In this document: piece after piece, positions 12,001 to 23,876 of the stretch
Layout of the letters: each line of letters starts with the position of its first letter
Numbering within the stretch: the stretch's first letter is position 1
NCBI GenBank assembly: GCA_963843755.1
Contig: CAWJLS010000007.1
Location: forward strand, 558,001-622,000
Length of the DNA stretch: 64,000 nt
Direction: 5' to 3'
From: CAWJLS01 sp963843755
GTDB taxonomy: Bacteria; Acidobacteriota; Thermoanaerobaculia; Multivoradales; DATKCC01
Made by a program: the position numbers and the translations under genes
Notes under the pieces: model-generated
What the model was told of the DNA's origin: nothing
What the model saw: only the letters and a program-made list of their open reading frames with translations
Databases searched by the model: none

Positions 12001-12726
12001 CTCGAGGCGCTCGACGGGGTGCGCGAGGCGGCGGTCGTGGCCCTCGGGGAAGGGGCCGGCCGCCGGCTGGTGGCCTACGTGGTCGTGCTCTCGACTGGGA
12101 CGGACGGGGATGGGGCGGACGGGGAGGCCGTCGGAGCGGACGCGCTGCGGGCGGCGCTCGCCGCCGAGCTGCCCGCCTACATGGTGCCCGCCGCGGTCGT
12201 CGCCGTCGAGCGGATTCCTTTGACCGCCAACGGCAAGGTCGACCGCCGGGCGCTGGCGCGCATCGACGACGGCTCCCGTGGGGCGGCGGCGGCCTCCCGC
12301 CCGGCGCGCACGGAGGCGGAGCGGCGGATCGCCGGCATCGTCCGGGAGGTCCTGGGGATCGAGAGGGTCGGCGCGGACGACAACTTCTTCGACCTGGGGG
12401 GGAACTCGCTGCTGCTGGTGCGGGTGCACGCCCGCCTGGAGCAGGCGTTCGGCCGCCCGATCCGGGTGACCGACCTGTTTGCCCATCCGAGCGTCGCCTC
12501 CCTGGCGGCACACCTGGCCGGACCCGGCGAGCTGGGCGCTGGGGCGCAAGGCGAGGCGGTGCCCGTCACGGCGGGAGGGCCGCCCGGAGAGGGACGAGCG
12601 GAGCCCGATCCGTCGACAGCCCAGGCGGCGAAAGCCGGTCGGATCGCCCGGGACGAGCGCCTCCGCCGGGGGCGCCAGCGCCTGGCGCGGCGCCGCCGGA
12701 GCGGGAGGGACGACGAGGGCTCGTGA
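1..12726 (+). CDS. Nonribosomal peptide synthetase, four modules, 5'-truncated by the window (A-T-C-A-T-C-A-T-C-A-T)
   Basis: Cytoplasmic peptide assembly-line enzyme. The frame is open from base 1 and already reads the start of an adenylation (A) domain, so the GTG at 94 is internal and the true start lies upstream. Domains in order: A1 1-1760, T1 1825-2030, C1 2100-3730, A2 3815-5400, T2 5470-5690, C2 5755-7190, A3 7265-8880, T3 8940-9130, C3 9200-10590, A4 10620-12270, T4 12300-12510. Each T domain has the phosphopantetheine Ser (GGHSL, or GGNSL in T4). The C domains carry HHxxxDG near 2779, 6256 and 9628. Specificity codes read by eye are A1 DLENIGAVTK, A2 DLESMGAVSK, A3 DLQSMGAVCK and A4 DPRHFVLRAK. 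A1-A3 are close paralogues and look closest to codes I recall for basic residues (Lys, Dab, N-hydroxy-Orn); this is low confidence. A4 is a different subtype (AHDPLHRDLF at its A4 core). The protein ends without a TE in an Arg-rich tail, and the PKS follows, so the chain is probably passed on. Confidence 0.93.
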   Translation, partial: GIAGDSRLDRALPASRLHELVRASAERAPDAVALDGAALDGAALDGAACQVSYGALVAWGRAGAARLAAAGVAAGVKIGPEAPVGVFLERSNGAVAAILAVLEAGGAYLPLDPAYPDARLEQMLADAAPVAVLTAPDDAEATGRLRTLLERAGSSAPVVEAPRLGEGATDLAVAGVPAGRPARTPSEACAYVIYTSGSTGQPKGVGVPHEAAAHQAVAAARAYGIAPDDALLLFASLSFDLGVEQAFAPLAAGARLCVWPAEPFSADALQRFVAARRVTRMNLPTAAWVEWLGRAAFAEEGGDSGDGAGTVPGEPVEADSLALVIAGGEAMPAGAAARFLTQREERMNGRSGAAPATRLINAYGPTEAVVTSTLERVALRRDGESGPVPVGPSVPIGRPFGRDRAYVADRTLREAPVGAPGELLLGGPGLARGYLGRPAQTAERFVPDPFAQFDGAGHGGTPGARLYRTGDLARWLPDGRLEHLGRNDAQVKVRGHRIELGEVEAAVLALDGVAAGAVVATPGPDVRMVAFAVLARPEAEAQIEGRTLRERLSERLPAALVPSAVAVVDALPETPSGKVDRRALALRAVDVLAHLGGAGEASEPPRTPTEHLVAEAFAEVLGVHQVGAQDDFFLLGGHSLLATRLVSRLRQRTGVEPSLRALFETPTVAGFARSLDRELAAARGEEAVSLEEELAAVADAPAVASAAQRRLWFLDRLDPGSTQYSVPGRLDLRGPLDTAALSSALTGVAARHEALRTVFVEGVGHEGVGHGVVPSARAGARPGSAGSWPGGAGLGGPVPVVSPPRAVPLPVIDLTALPGRAPISAAGRGASSPPGATGRAASPGLQEARTRGGAGGETEAGVGTGAGAETEAGVGTEAGAETRAEAEAERLAVAEALRPFDLAHGPLLRTALVRLAPERHHLVVNLHHIVSDGWSVGVFVEEVAELYRARYEQRAPALPPLRLQYGDYAKLQERRLAAGLLAAQLDHWTARLADLVGEEAVGWPHDRPRPADPARRGATEAVALPPDLAAGLTRVAREHGLSEFMVELAVLLVLLRRSTGRDDLAVGMPIANRHRLESEGLIGLLVNTLVLRTDLSGDPTVAEALDRVRETALDAYAHQDLPFERLVEELSPERRLGRNPLFEVMVSHQRETRAAPELPGIETTVLAVETGAAKLDLALQTIERDGRIWVSVGYDVELFDRTTVGRLLAGYLTVARSLIGAVEEDGARGTPLSALVDLPAAERHQVLAEWSVPEGRVALEGADFTGGGAPALRLHDLVRASAERAPDAVALDGESGQVTYGALVRWALAGAARLAAAGVTIRPDAEVGVFLERSATAVAANLAVLEAGGAYLPLDPSSPDARIEQMLADAAPVAVFAAPDGVSRLRALLETAGGSAPVIEMPGLGAVAREGGGEPPAAVQLRSQARVPSPESACAYIIYTSGSTGRPKGVGVPHGAAARQALAVARAYGVGSGDRMVLFASLGFDLSVEQIFVPLAAGARACLWPVEPFSADALRRFVASHQVTRMSLPTAAWVEWSGLPQDGRAEEGSLHLVMAGGEAMPASAAERFVRRPEAVGGASTPTIELLNAYGPTEVVVSSTLEWVARSWKDGDGGRRSVPIGRPFGRDRVFVTDRRLRPAPVGTPGELVLGGPGLSRGYLGRPALTAERFVPDPFAGEQPGARLYRTGDLARWLPDGRLEHLGRNDAQVKVRGHRVELGEIESALLHLDGVAAAAVVATPGPDVRLVAFVLAQEPEAAPEGRALRRRLAETLPAAMVPSAVAVVESLPETPSGKVDRRALADRTAEVLAGLGRAGGLGEGAVPPRTAAEQQVASVFAEVLGVGEVGAHDDFFALGGHSLLAARVVSRLRERLGVEPSLRDLFEAPTVAGFARSLERALAASLEQEGSLDEELAKVAGEPPVVSAAQRRFWFLDRLEPGSALYSVPGRLELRGDLDAGALAAALSGVTARHDALRTVFVEASSHEPGGVMSPVSVRVLAGAVAHGEDGVGGPVPVVREPTAVPLPVIDLSALPGERKAEAAQAAGAGSEAERLAVAEALRPFDLAVGPLLRVALVRLGPERHHLLVNLHHIVSDGWSVGLFVGEVAELYRARLEGRPAALPPMRLQYGDYAKLQERRLDGGLLALQLDHWRERLRGVESVGWPHDRPRPEGSSRRGGTEAVELPPGLAGDLARLAREREVSEFMVELAILLILLARATGRDDLVVGTPIANRHRLESEGLIGLLVNTLVLRTDLSGDPTVGELLDRVRETALDAFAHQDLPFERLVEELAPDRRQGGNPLFEVMLSHHRETHRPPTLPGLETRMLPVETGTAKLDLGLQTVERDGRTWITAGYDAGLFDRSTIRRLLAGYRVVARRLVGALERPLSALDHLPRAERHQVVAEWSRPADVGAGRPGGPGRAEEGMPGSSLLDLVRASAQRAPDAVALDGAGEQVTYGALVAWARAGAARLAGAGVTAGADVPVAVFVERSAAAVAAILAVLEAGGTYLALDPALPDARIEQMLADAAPVAVVLPPGDPAAADRLAVLRERSGCRAAVLELPAPGSGGGAAASGAVAASAAEACAYVIYTSGSTGRPKGVGVSHGAAAHQALAAARACGIGADDRTVLFASLGFDLSVQQVFAPLASGARICLWPVAPFSAEALRRFVAAHRVTRMSLPAAAWAEWVGLPEDGRSEESSLALVMAGGEAMPVAAAERFVDRVAATPAAPAIELVNAYGPTEAVVCSTLEWVARTWREGDRGRRSVPIGRPFGRDRAYVVDRALDPAGVGAPGELVLGGPGLARGYLGRPALTAERFVPDPFAGTDRGEAGSVGSAGARLYRTGDLVRWLPDGRLEHLGRNDAQVKVRGHRVELGEVEAVLSEHDGVAAAAVVATAGPDVRLVAFAVARRSPGADGGPEAEALRKHLAGRLPPALVPAAVQVVESLPETSAGKVDRRALRERAAEVLAGLGGRGGRGRGGEPPRTPMETLVAAVFGEVLGVREVGADDDFFALGGHSLLATRLVSRLRELVGVEIPLRTLFDRPTVAALAEVAAGLGAGAGDLHAPTPLAPELRAAGVPLSFAQERLWILEQIEPGTVAYTIPFAARFRGRLDTAALAAAFSSVVARHEALRTVFRASGGTPVQVVLPAAPHALPVVDLSGLAARAVPGDERTRAALERLHSRLQRQPFDLEHDPMLRTVLVREAATSHVLWASVHHLVADGWSVEVLLREVAALYGAHGADDARGDRPAPVLPELPIQYGDFAVWQRRRLDGGLRERQLAYWRRRLDGAPEGGTELPLDAPRPPVRAFRGDRAGTTFEPALTDGLKALARHGGASLFMVLLAAFKLLLARLSGDRDVVVGAPVAGREHTSLEPLMGMFLNTLVLRTDLSGAPTFEELLVRVRETSLGAFAHQDVPFEMLLDELGTERDLSRTPWFQVFFNMFTASAAKPELPGLVAETVAAPSAPAKLDLTLYVTVPARGGVHLEAVYNADLFEPPTIDRLLGQYRAVLEQVVAEPAASIERYSLVTPEAAAVLPDPRAALDGTWRGPIHAALVARARRAPDRVAVTDPDGAWTYAAVGERAARLAHRLIALGVAPGDRVAILAHRSVPLVWTVLGVLEAGAAFVLLDPAYPPARLAEMAELAAPRAFVHLEAAGEPPAELLSALAAQAALDAPAATGVPHLVVRRDGRGLGADAPGAAAAPPSAAAPAIEVGPDDPAYLAFTSGSTGKPKGILGRHGSLTHFLPWQCERFGLTGDDRFTMLSGLAHDPLHRDLFTPLWLGATLAAPAPESLLIPGALAAWMARERLSVAHLTPAMGQVLAEPPGVGERPVVDSLRRVFLVGDALTRSHVQRLRELAPGVSCVNLYGSTETQRAVSFHEANEANEANGAQPDAGRRGRAVLPLGRGMAGAQLLVLTSEDALAGIGEVGEIAVRSPHLALGYLDEPELTARKFTRNPLGLDATDRVYRTGDLGRYLPDGSVEHVGRIDQQVKIRGFRVEPGEIAARLEALDGVREAAVVALGEGAGRRLVAYVVVLSTGTDGDGADGEAVGADALRAALAAELPAYMVPAAVVAVERIPLTANGKVDRRALARIDDGSRGAAAASRPARTEAERRIAGIVREVLGIERVGADDNFFDLGGNSLLLVRVHARLEQAFGRPIRVTDLFAHPSVASLAAHLAGPGELGAGAQGEAVPVTAGGPPGEGRAEPDPSTAQAAKAGRIARDERLRRGRQRLARRRRSGRDDEGS
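2569..2652 (+). repeat. 36-base tandem repeat inside condensation domain C1
   Basis: The 36-base unit starts at 2569, recurs at 2605 and begins a third, degenerate copy at 2641. It keeps frame and encodes a Glu/Thr/Ala/Gly-rich 12-residue unit (ETEAGVGTGAGA type). It lies in the variable insert ahead of the HHxxxDG motif, so it is probably a tolerated slippage expansion in a surface loop. Confidence 0.8.
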
Positions 12727-13027
12727 CGCCGCGGGGGTGGCCGGCGGAGGGCCGAACCGATAGATTGGTCACCATTGACGCGCGAGCTGCACTGTAGGGA
12801 TGACGCAAGCTCCGGTCCGATGGCCGATTTCGGCTCGATGAGGCCAAGGTGGCCGAGGTAGCCGAGGTGGCCGACCGGACCGATCGGTCACCCCGACCCG
12901 GGGGATCCGGGCGACCCGGGCGGGGACGAACCGGTCGCACGCGCGAAGGCACGGACGGCAAACGCTCGCCACGCTCTCCGGGAGTCCGGGGTGCCGGCGG
13001 GCGGTCATGGGTTCAGGGGGAGACGAG
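12727..13027. other. Intergenic stretch between NRPS and PKS
   Basis: About 300 bases with no convincing gene. It holds short imperfect repeats of a GTGGCCGAG-like unit around 12849-12875 and GC-rich inverted segments near 12890-12925. The only stop-free frame (12849-13031) is low-complexity Arg/Gly/Pro and overlaps the PKS start. The PKS ribosome-binding site is at its right end. Confidence 0.6.
13015..13023 (+). promoter_or_regulatory. Ribosome-binding site that fixes the PKS start
   Basis: AGGGGGAGA lies 4 bases upstream of the ATG at 13028. The in-frame ATG at 13007 has no such element, so 13028 is preferred. Confidence 0.65.
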
Positions 13028-18682
<5,655 letters not shown>

Positions 18683-18913
18683 GCCGCCCTCGCCCGGCCG
18701 CCCTCCCCTGGCCTCGATCGGGGCCTCGATCGGGGCCCCGATCCGGGCCGCGGGTCCGGGCCGCGGGTCCGGACGAGTCCTTCCACGCCCTCTACGAGGA
18801 CGAAAAATGGCGGGTCCGGGACCCCGTGCTCCCGTGGGAGCCCGGGTCCCGAGACCCGCCGTATCGATTGCCGGGGGCCGGCAGGTGCCGACCCCCGGCG
18901 AGGGTTGAATGAC
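18683..18913. other. Convergent intergenic region after the PKS
   Basis: No gene is seen. The left part (18717-18770) has short direct repeats of CTCGATCGGGGC and of GGGCCGCGGGTCC. The right part is the minus-strand terminator hairpin. Confidence 0.6.
18803..18860 (-). terminator. Strong intrinsic terminator for the minus-strand FG-GAP gene
   Basis: A long near-perfect hairpin at 18809-18860: GGCGGGTC pairs with GACCCGCC, CGGGACCC with GGGTCCCG, and an inner GCTCC with GGAGC, with one bulged A. On the minus strand it is followed directly by a run of five T (18807-18803). It lies 54 bases past the stop of the minus-strand gene. It may also block reading-through from the PKS. Confidence 0.85.
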
Positions 18914-21019
18914 CTAGTGGTGGCCGTGGCCGTGGTCGTGGCCGTGGCCATGGTCGTGGGCGTCGTGGAACGCGCGCCGGGCGCTGTCCCGCAGACGGCT
19001 CCGCTCGTGGGCGTTGATCACGCCCGCGTGGAGGTAGCCGTTGAGCGCCCGCATGACGCACGCGTTGTACTGGCCGAAGCTGTGCCAGTCGCCGTCGTAG
19101 CTGCACGGGATCTCCGGCAGCACCACGTGCTCGCCGGCCTGGACGTCGTCCAGGCGGTTGTGGACGCCGCCCGGCCAGAGGATCTCGGCCACACCGCCGT
19201 CGGCCTGGCCGACGCCGAAGGTGAGATCGAGGCTGTCCTGGGAGGCGTAGCTCGAGCCGCCGACCACCGGCAGCGCCGTGCCCGGCAGGCCGTCGGCCGT
19301 GAAGTGGACCACCGCGCCGATGCCGTCACGGTTGACCACGCCGCCGTGGACCAGGTCCTTGCCGCCGACGGTGGTGAACTGGACCGACCGGTTGCCGTTG
19401 TCGGCGCTGTTGAGCTCGACCGCCAGGCTGCCGTCGACCAGGTCGGGCTCGAGCCAGAACCACTGCCCCGGGAGCAGCGGGTACCACTCGGCCTCGACCG
19501 CCGCGATGGAGTCGAAGACGCCGCCCTTGGGGCCGCTGATGAAGCCGACCCAGTTGAAGAAGTTGAACGGGATGACGTCGAAGTTCGACACCGAGACGAT
19601 GTCGTCGAAGCCGTCGTTGTTCAGGTCGCCGACCGCGACGCCGTTGACGGTGCGCGGGCGGTGGTCCTTGAGGATCGTCGAGTCGTCGTAGGTGAAGGTG
19701 GCCGAGCAGTTGCCGTTGTTGCGGTACATGACGCCCGGGTTGTCGGCGACGACGGACGTCACGTTGTCGAGCGAGCCGTGGTAGACCAGGTCGAAGTCGC
19801 CGTCGTTGTCGTAGTCGATCGGCGCGGTGCCCCAGCCGAAGACGTTCGGGCCCAGCTCGGCCAGGCCGAGCTCGTGGTAGGTGCCGTCGGGGTTGCGCAG
19901 GAAGAAGGCCGACGGGGTCCGGGTACCGCCCAGGTAGTTGCCCCAGTTGGTGCTGAAGAAGTCGAGCTCGCCGTTGCAGTCGTAGTCGGCGTAGGCGACG
20001 CCCATCCAGCCGCCCTCCTTGTCCAGCTCGGAGGCGAAGGTGATGTCGGTGAAGTGCCCCGTGCCGTCGTTCTGGAAGAAGCGCGGGTAGCCGCGCTCGT
20101 CGGCCTTGTTGACCGGCGCCGCGCCCTGGGTGTCGATGCTCAGGATGTCGACGTCGCCGTCCTGGTCCATGTCGGCGGAGCCGATGGCCCAGGTGAAGGC
20201 CGCGTCGGGGAGGTTCGAGACCTGGTGCAGGCCGGCCGCCGCGCCGACCTCGGCGAAGGTGTTGCTGCCCTGGTTGAGGAACAGCTCGTTGTGCTGGAGG
20301 CCGGGGTAGACGCCGGGCACCGCGATCGGCTCCCGGTTGCTCCAGTTGTCGTAGGTGTTGGCGACCGCGATGTCGAGCAGGCCGTCGCCGTCGAAGTCGG
20401 CCATGGTGCAGGCCGTCGCCCAGCGGCCGTCGCCGGTGGCGCCGCTGCCGGTGGAGATGTCGAGGAACGAGCCGTCGCCCTGGTTCTCCAGCAGGACGTA
20501 GGGGTCACCGCTGCCGACCACGAAGATGTCGTCGTCGCCGTCGTTGTCGATGTCGCCGAAGCAGACGCCCGAGCTGTCCTGGGCCGTGGCGCCGGCGCCG
20601 GAGGAGAGGCCGACGTCGATGAACGAGACCGAGCCGGTCTCCATGAGCTGGTTCGAGTACAGGCTGTTCGGGGTGCCCGGGCCGTTGGTGGCGTAGATGT
20701 CCAGGTCCCCGTCGTTGTCGTAGTCGAGCAGGGCCACGCCCGGCGCGCCGTTCGGCTTGAGCGGGTGCGCGATCGCCGCGGGACGGATCGGATCGGGGAT
20801 CGGCGACTGGGCGACCATCGCCAGGTGGCCGGCGTAGCGGACCGACTCGGTCCGGTGATAGGTGATGCCGGCACCGCCGCCGTCGGCGATGTCGGTAAAG
20901 GTGACGCCGCCGTCGGCGAACAGCGGCCCCGCGATGATCAGTGCGATCAGGGCGAGAGCGCCGCACAGAGTCCATCGGGCCGCCGAGATGCTTCCGGCAT
21001 TGGCGGGGGTGTGAGACAT
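18914..21019 (-). CDS. Secreted FG-GAP/VCBS repeat protein with C-terminal ASPIC/UnbV domain (CRTAC1-like)
   Basis: 701 residues. Residues 1-36 form a signal peptide (hydrophobic run ALALIALIIAGPLFA), so the protein is exported. At least seven Asp-rich calcium-loop motifs follow (DYDNDGDLDI, DIDNDGDDDI, DFDGDGLLDI, DMDQDGDVDI, DYDCNGELDF, DYDNDGDFDL, DLNNDGFDDI), as expected for a beta-propeller. Residues 520-640 match the ASPIC/UnbV domain (NRDGIGA, then GGSSYASQDS and FGVGQADGG). The extreme C-terminus is His-rich (HDHGHGHDHGHGHH), which suggests metal binding. The start has a clear AAAGGGAGGT ribosome-binding site at 21027-21036. Proteins of this family are common in Acidobacteriota and Planctomycetes and their role is mostly unknown. 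A link to the peptide pathway is not shown. Confidence 0.9.
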   Translation of the reverse strand: MSHTPANAGSISAARWTLCGALALIALIIAGPLFADGGVTFTDIADGGGAGITYHRTESVRYAGHLAMVAQSPIPDPIRPAAIAHPLKPNGAPGVALLDYDNDGDLDIYATNGPGTPNSLYSNQLMETGSVSFIDVGLSSGAGATAQDSSGVCFGDIDNDGDDDIFVVGSGDPYVLLENQGDGSFLDISTGSGATGDGRWATACTMADFDGDGLLDIAVANTYDNWSNREPIAVPGVYPGLQHNELFLNQGSNTFAEVGAAAGLHQVSNLPDAAFTWAIGSADMDQDGDVDILSIDTQGAAPVNKADERGYPRFFQNDGTGHFTDITFASELDKEGGWMGVAYADYDCNGELDFFSTNWGNYLGGTRTPSAFFLRNPDGTYHELGLAELGPNVFGWGTAPIDYDNDGDFDLVYHGSLDNVTSVVADNPGVMYRNNGNCSATFTYDDSTILKDHRPRTVNGVAVGDLNNDGFDDIVSVSNFDVIPFNFFNWVGFISGPKGGVFDSIAAVEAEWYPLLPGQWFWLEPDLVDGSLAVELNSADNGNRSVQFTTVGGKDLVHGGVVNRDGIGAVVHFTADGLPGTALPVVGGSSYASQDSLDLTFGVGQADGGVAEILWPGGVHNRLDDVQAGEHVVLPEIPCSYDGDWHSFGQYNACVMRALNGYLHAGVINAHERSRLRDSARRAFHDAHDHGHGHDHGHGHH

Positions 21020-21371
21020 GGAGCTACCTCCCTTTCAGGGTCTGAGAAATCCATCGACGGACCAGGGTGACGGGAGCTGTGCGGCCCCTGTTTCGGCCGG
21101 CCGGAGCGAGCGGTCCGGCGAACCTGATCCGGGGTCTGAACCTTGTGTGCACGCACAGACCGTTTTCGAGACACTACCGATCCATGCATCCTCTTTCTTC
21201 CTAGCTATTTGTGAATTCTGAAGAATCAAAGGCCCAAGGCTGCGGCAACGCAATCGACTGCGTAATCTGTCACGAACCGTAGCGACCGGCGCACAAAGAG
21301 GGAGCGTGGCGACCGTATCCGCGATCGCCCGATCTACCTCTACCGACGGGGCTCAGGAGACTTCCCGACCG
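21020..21371. other. Divergent promoter region between the FG-GAP gene and the ABC permease
   Basis: About 350 bases. The stretch 21165-21245 is clearly AT-richer than its surroundings, which fits promoters for both outward-facing genes, but I cannot pick a convincing -35/-10 pair on either strand. An imperfect palindrome (TGTGTGCACGCACA) sits near 21148. Ribosome-binding sites for both genes are at the ends. Confidence 0.5.
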
Positions 21372-23792
21372 ATGCGCGAGTGGTTGCGACAGATCCGCCT
21401 GGCGGGCCGGAGCCTGGCCCGCAATCCGGTCGTCACCGGCGCGGCAGTGCTCTGCCTGGCGCTCGGCGTCGGTCCCAATACGGCGGTGTTCAGCATCGTC
21501 GACGCGGTGCTGCTGCGTCCGCTGCCGTACCGCGACCCCGGTCAGGTGGTGCTGGTCCGCGACCAGTTCGTCCAGCAGGGGCAGGCGGAGGTGCCCCTGT
21601 CGATGGTCGAGTTCCGCGACGTCCGGGAGCGGTCGAAGAGCTTCGACCGGCTGGCCGCCGTCGGCGCCCAGCTCGTCAACCTGACAGGGGACGGGGAGCC
21701 GGAGCGCCTGCTGGTAGCGCGCGGCTCGGAGGGGATCTTCGACCTCCTCGGGGTGTCGGCCGCCGCCGGCCGCATGTTCTCGCCGGAGGATCACGAGGCG
21801 GGGGCGGCGGGCGTCGCCGTCCTTTCGAACCACCTGTGGACGAAACGCTTCGGCGCCGACCCGGCGGTCGTCGGCAAGGTGGTGCGGCTCAACGACCAGC
21901 CGACCCAGATCGTCGGCGTCCTGCCCGAGGACTTCCGCCTGGGCAGGAGCGACTACGACGCCTGGCTGCCGATCCTGGAGAACCCCAACCCCCCGCCGCG
22001 CAACGCCCGCTTCCTGAACGTCGTCGGGCGGTTGCGCGACGGCGTGGCTCTGGAGTCGGCGCTGTCGGAGCTCCAGGTGGTCGCCGGGCAGATGCAGCGT
22101 GACCATCCGGAGGCCTACCCGGAGGACAGCGGCTGGAACCTCACCGCGATCCGGGCGCGCGACGACCTGGTCGGCGACGTCCGGAAGATCCTCCTGGCGC
22201 TCGGCCTCGCCGTCGGGCTGGTCCTCCTGATCGCCTGCGCCAACGTGGCGAACCTGCTGCTGGCGCGCTCGGAGGCGCGCAAGAAGGAGGTGGCGATCCG
22301 GATCTCCCTGGGGGCCTCCCGGGGCGACCTCGTGCGCCAGTTCCTGACCGAAGGGGTGCTGCTGGCCGTCGCCGGGGCGGCGCTCGGGCTGCTGCTCGCC
22401 CTGTGGGTGATCCGCGGCGTCGTCCACGCCTATTCCGACGCCATCCCGCGGGCGGACGCGGTCGGCCTCGACCCGCGGGTGCTCCTCTTCACCCTCGCGG
22501 TGGCGGTCGTCATCGGCCTGCTGTTCGGCCTGGTGCCGTCGTTCCGTTCGAGCCGGGTCGATCTGGGCGACGCCCTCACGGACGGCGGCAAGACCTCCTC
22601 CCAGGGCAGCACCGGCGGCCGGCTGCGCAACCTGCTGGTGGTCGCCGAGGTGGCGCTCGCCCTGGTGGTGCTGATCGGCGGCAGCCTGGTCGCCCAGAGC
22701 TTCATCCGGCTGCTGCGGACCGACCCGGGCTACCGCCCCGACGGTGTCCTGACGCTGACCCTCAGCCTGAGCCGGGTCGCCTACGGGGACGACAGCCGGG
22801 TCGTCGGCTTCTTCGACACCCTGACCGACCGCGTCGGGCGGGTGCCCGGGGTGCGGAAGGCCGCGGTCGCCTCCCACCTGCCGGCCGGCTTCGGGATCGT
22901 CGGCGACGTCGAGCCGGAAGGGGCCGACACCGCGGGCGGCGCGCCGACGACCGGCTGGCGCATCGTCGGCCCGGGCTACTTCCAGGCCATGGGCATTCCG
23001 CTGCTCGAAGGGCGTGCCATCGACCGCCGCGACGACGCCGGCCATCCGCCGGTGGTGGTGGTCGACCAGGGCCTGGCGGCGCGCCTGTGGCCCGGGGAGG
23101 ACGCGCTCGGCAAGCGGCTGCGCATCGAGTCGCCGCGCCCGGGCGGGACCGCCTGGCGCGAGGTCGTCGGGGTGGTCGGCACCGTCCAGCACAACCTGCT
23201 CGAGGGGAGCTCGAGCGACCAGCTCTACCTGCCGTACGCCCAGTATCCGGTCCGGCTGATGTCGGTGGTCGCCCGGACCGAGGGCGATCCGGAGGCGATG
23301 GTCGGCCGGGTGCGCGACGTCATCGGCGAGGTCGACCCGGCGCTGCCGGTCGAGGACGTCCAGACCATGCGCCACCGCCTGGACGCTTCCCTCTCCCAGC
23401 CGCGGCTGGCCAGCGTGCTGTTCGGCTCGTTCGCCCTGATCGGCCTGCTGCTGGCGGTGGTCGGCGTCTACGGCGTCATCGCCTACGGGGTCGCCCGGCG
23501 CGCCCGGGAGATCGGCATCCGCGTCGCCCTGGGCGCCCGCCGGAGCGAGGTGGTCGGCCTGATCCTCCGCCACGGCCTCGCGGTCACCGCGATCGGCCTG
23601 GCCCTCGGCGTGCTCTCGGCCCTGCTGGCCAGCCGCCTGCTCGCCGGCTTCCTCCACGGCGTCAGCAGCACCGATCCGGTCACCTACCTGGGCATGAGCG
23701 TGCTGCTCCTCGCGCTGGCCTCGGTGGCCAGCCTGGTCCCGGCGTGGCGCGCGGCGCGAAACGACCCGGGCGGGGTCCTCCGTGCGGAGTGA
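21372..23792 (+). CDS. ABC transporter permease of the ADOP type (FtsX/MacB-like, duplicated)
   Basis: 806 residues from the ATG at 21372, which has AGGAGA 11 bases upstream. An in-frame GTG at 21306 would add 22 unremarkable residues and has a poorly spaced site. Inner-membrane permease. It has an N-terminal TM segment (residues 15-40, with the ALGVGPNTAVFSIVDAV signature), a MacB-type periplasmic domain, then an FtsX block of three TM segments near 270-430. A second TM/periplasmic/FtsX unit follows (430-806), so the architecture is the acidobacterial duplicated orphan permease. No ATPase gene is adjacent, as the name 'orphan' implies. Its place inside the NRPS/PKS locus makes export of the product plausible but unproven. 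The next NRPS starts 84 bases on. Confidence 0.9.
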   Translation: MREWLRQIRLAGRSLARNPVVTGAAVLCLALGVGPNTAVFSIVDAVLLRPLPYRDPGQVVLVRDQFVQQGQAEVPLSMVEFRDVRERSKSFDRLAAVGAQLVNLTGDGEPERLLVARGSEGIFDLLGVSAAAGRMFSPEDHEAGAAGVAVLSNHLWTKRFGADPAVVGKVVRLNDQPTQIVGVLPEDFRLGRSDYDAWLPILENPNPPPRNARFLNVVGRLRDGVALESALSELQVVAGQMQRDHPEAYPEDSGWNLTAIRARDDLVGDVRKILLALGLAVGLVLLIACANVANLLLARSEARKKEVAIRISLGASRGDLVRQFLTEGVLLAVAGAALGLLLALWVIRGVVHAYSDAIPRADAVGLDPRVLLFTLAVAVVIGLLFGLVPSFRSSRVDLGDALTDGGKTSSQGSTGGRLRNLLVVAEVALALVVLIGGSLVAQSFIRLLRTDPGYRPDGVLTLTLSLSRVAYGDDSRVVGFFDTLTDRVGRVPGVRKAAVASHLPAGFGIVGDVEPEGADTAGGAPTTGWRIVGPGYFQAMGIPLLEGRAIDRRDDAGHPPVVVVDQGLAARLWPGEDALGKRLRIESPRPGGTAWREVVGVVGTVQHNLLEGSSSDQLYLPYAQYPVRLMSVVARTEGDPEAMVGRVRDVIGEVDPALPVEDVQTMRHRLDASLSQPRLASVLFGSFALIGLLLAVVGVYGVIAYGVARRAREIGIRVALGARRSEVVGLILRHGLAVTAIGLALGVLSALLASRLLAGFLHGVSSTDPVTYLGMSVLLLALASVASLVPAWRAARNDPGGVLRAE

Positions 23793-23876
23793 CGCCGACC
23801 GCAACGCCAGATCATCCGTCTCCCCGGGCGGCTCGCCTCGTGCTGCCGCCCACACCCTGCTGGTCGTGATCCGAGG

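Noticed and set aside
18905..21070. Plus-strand open frame opposite the FG-GAP gene
   Set aside because: Val/Asp/Ala-rich with no motif; the minus strand has a signal peptide, calcium-loop repeats, a ribosome-binding site and a terminator.
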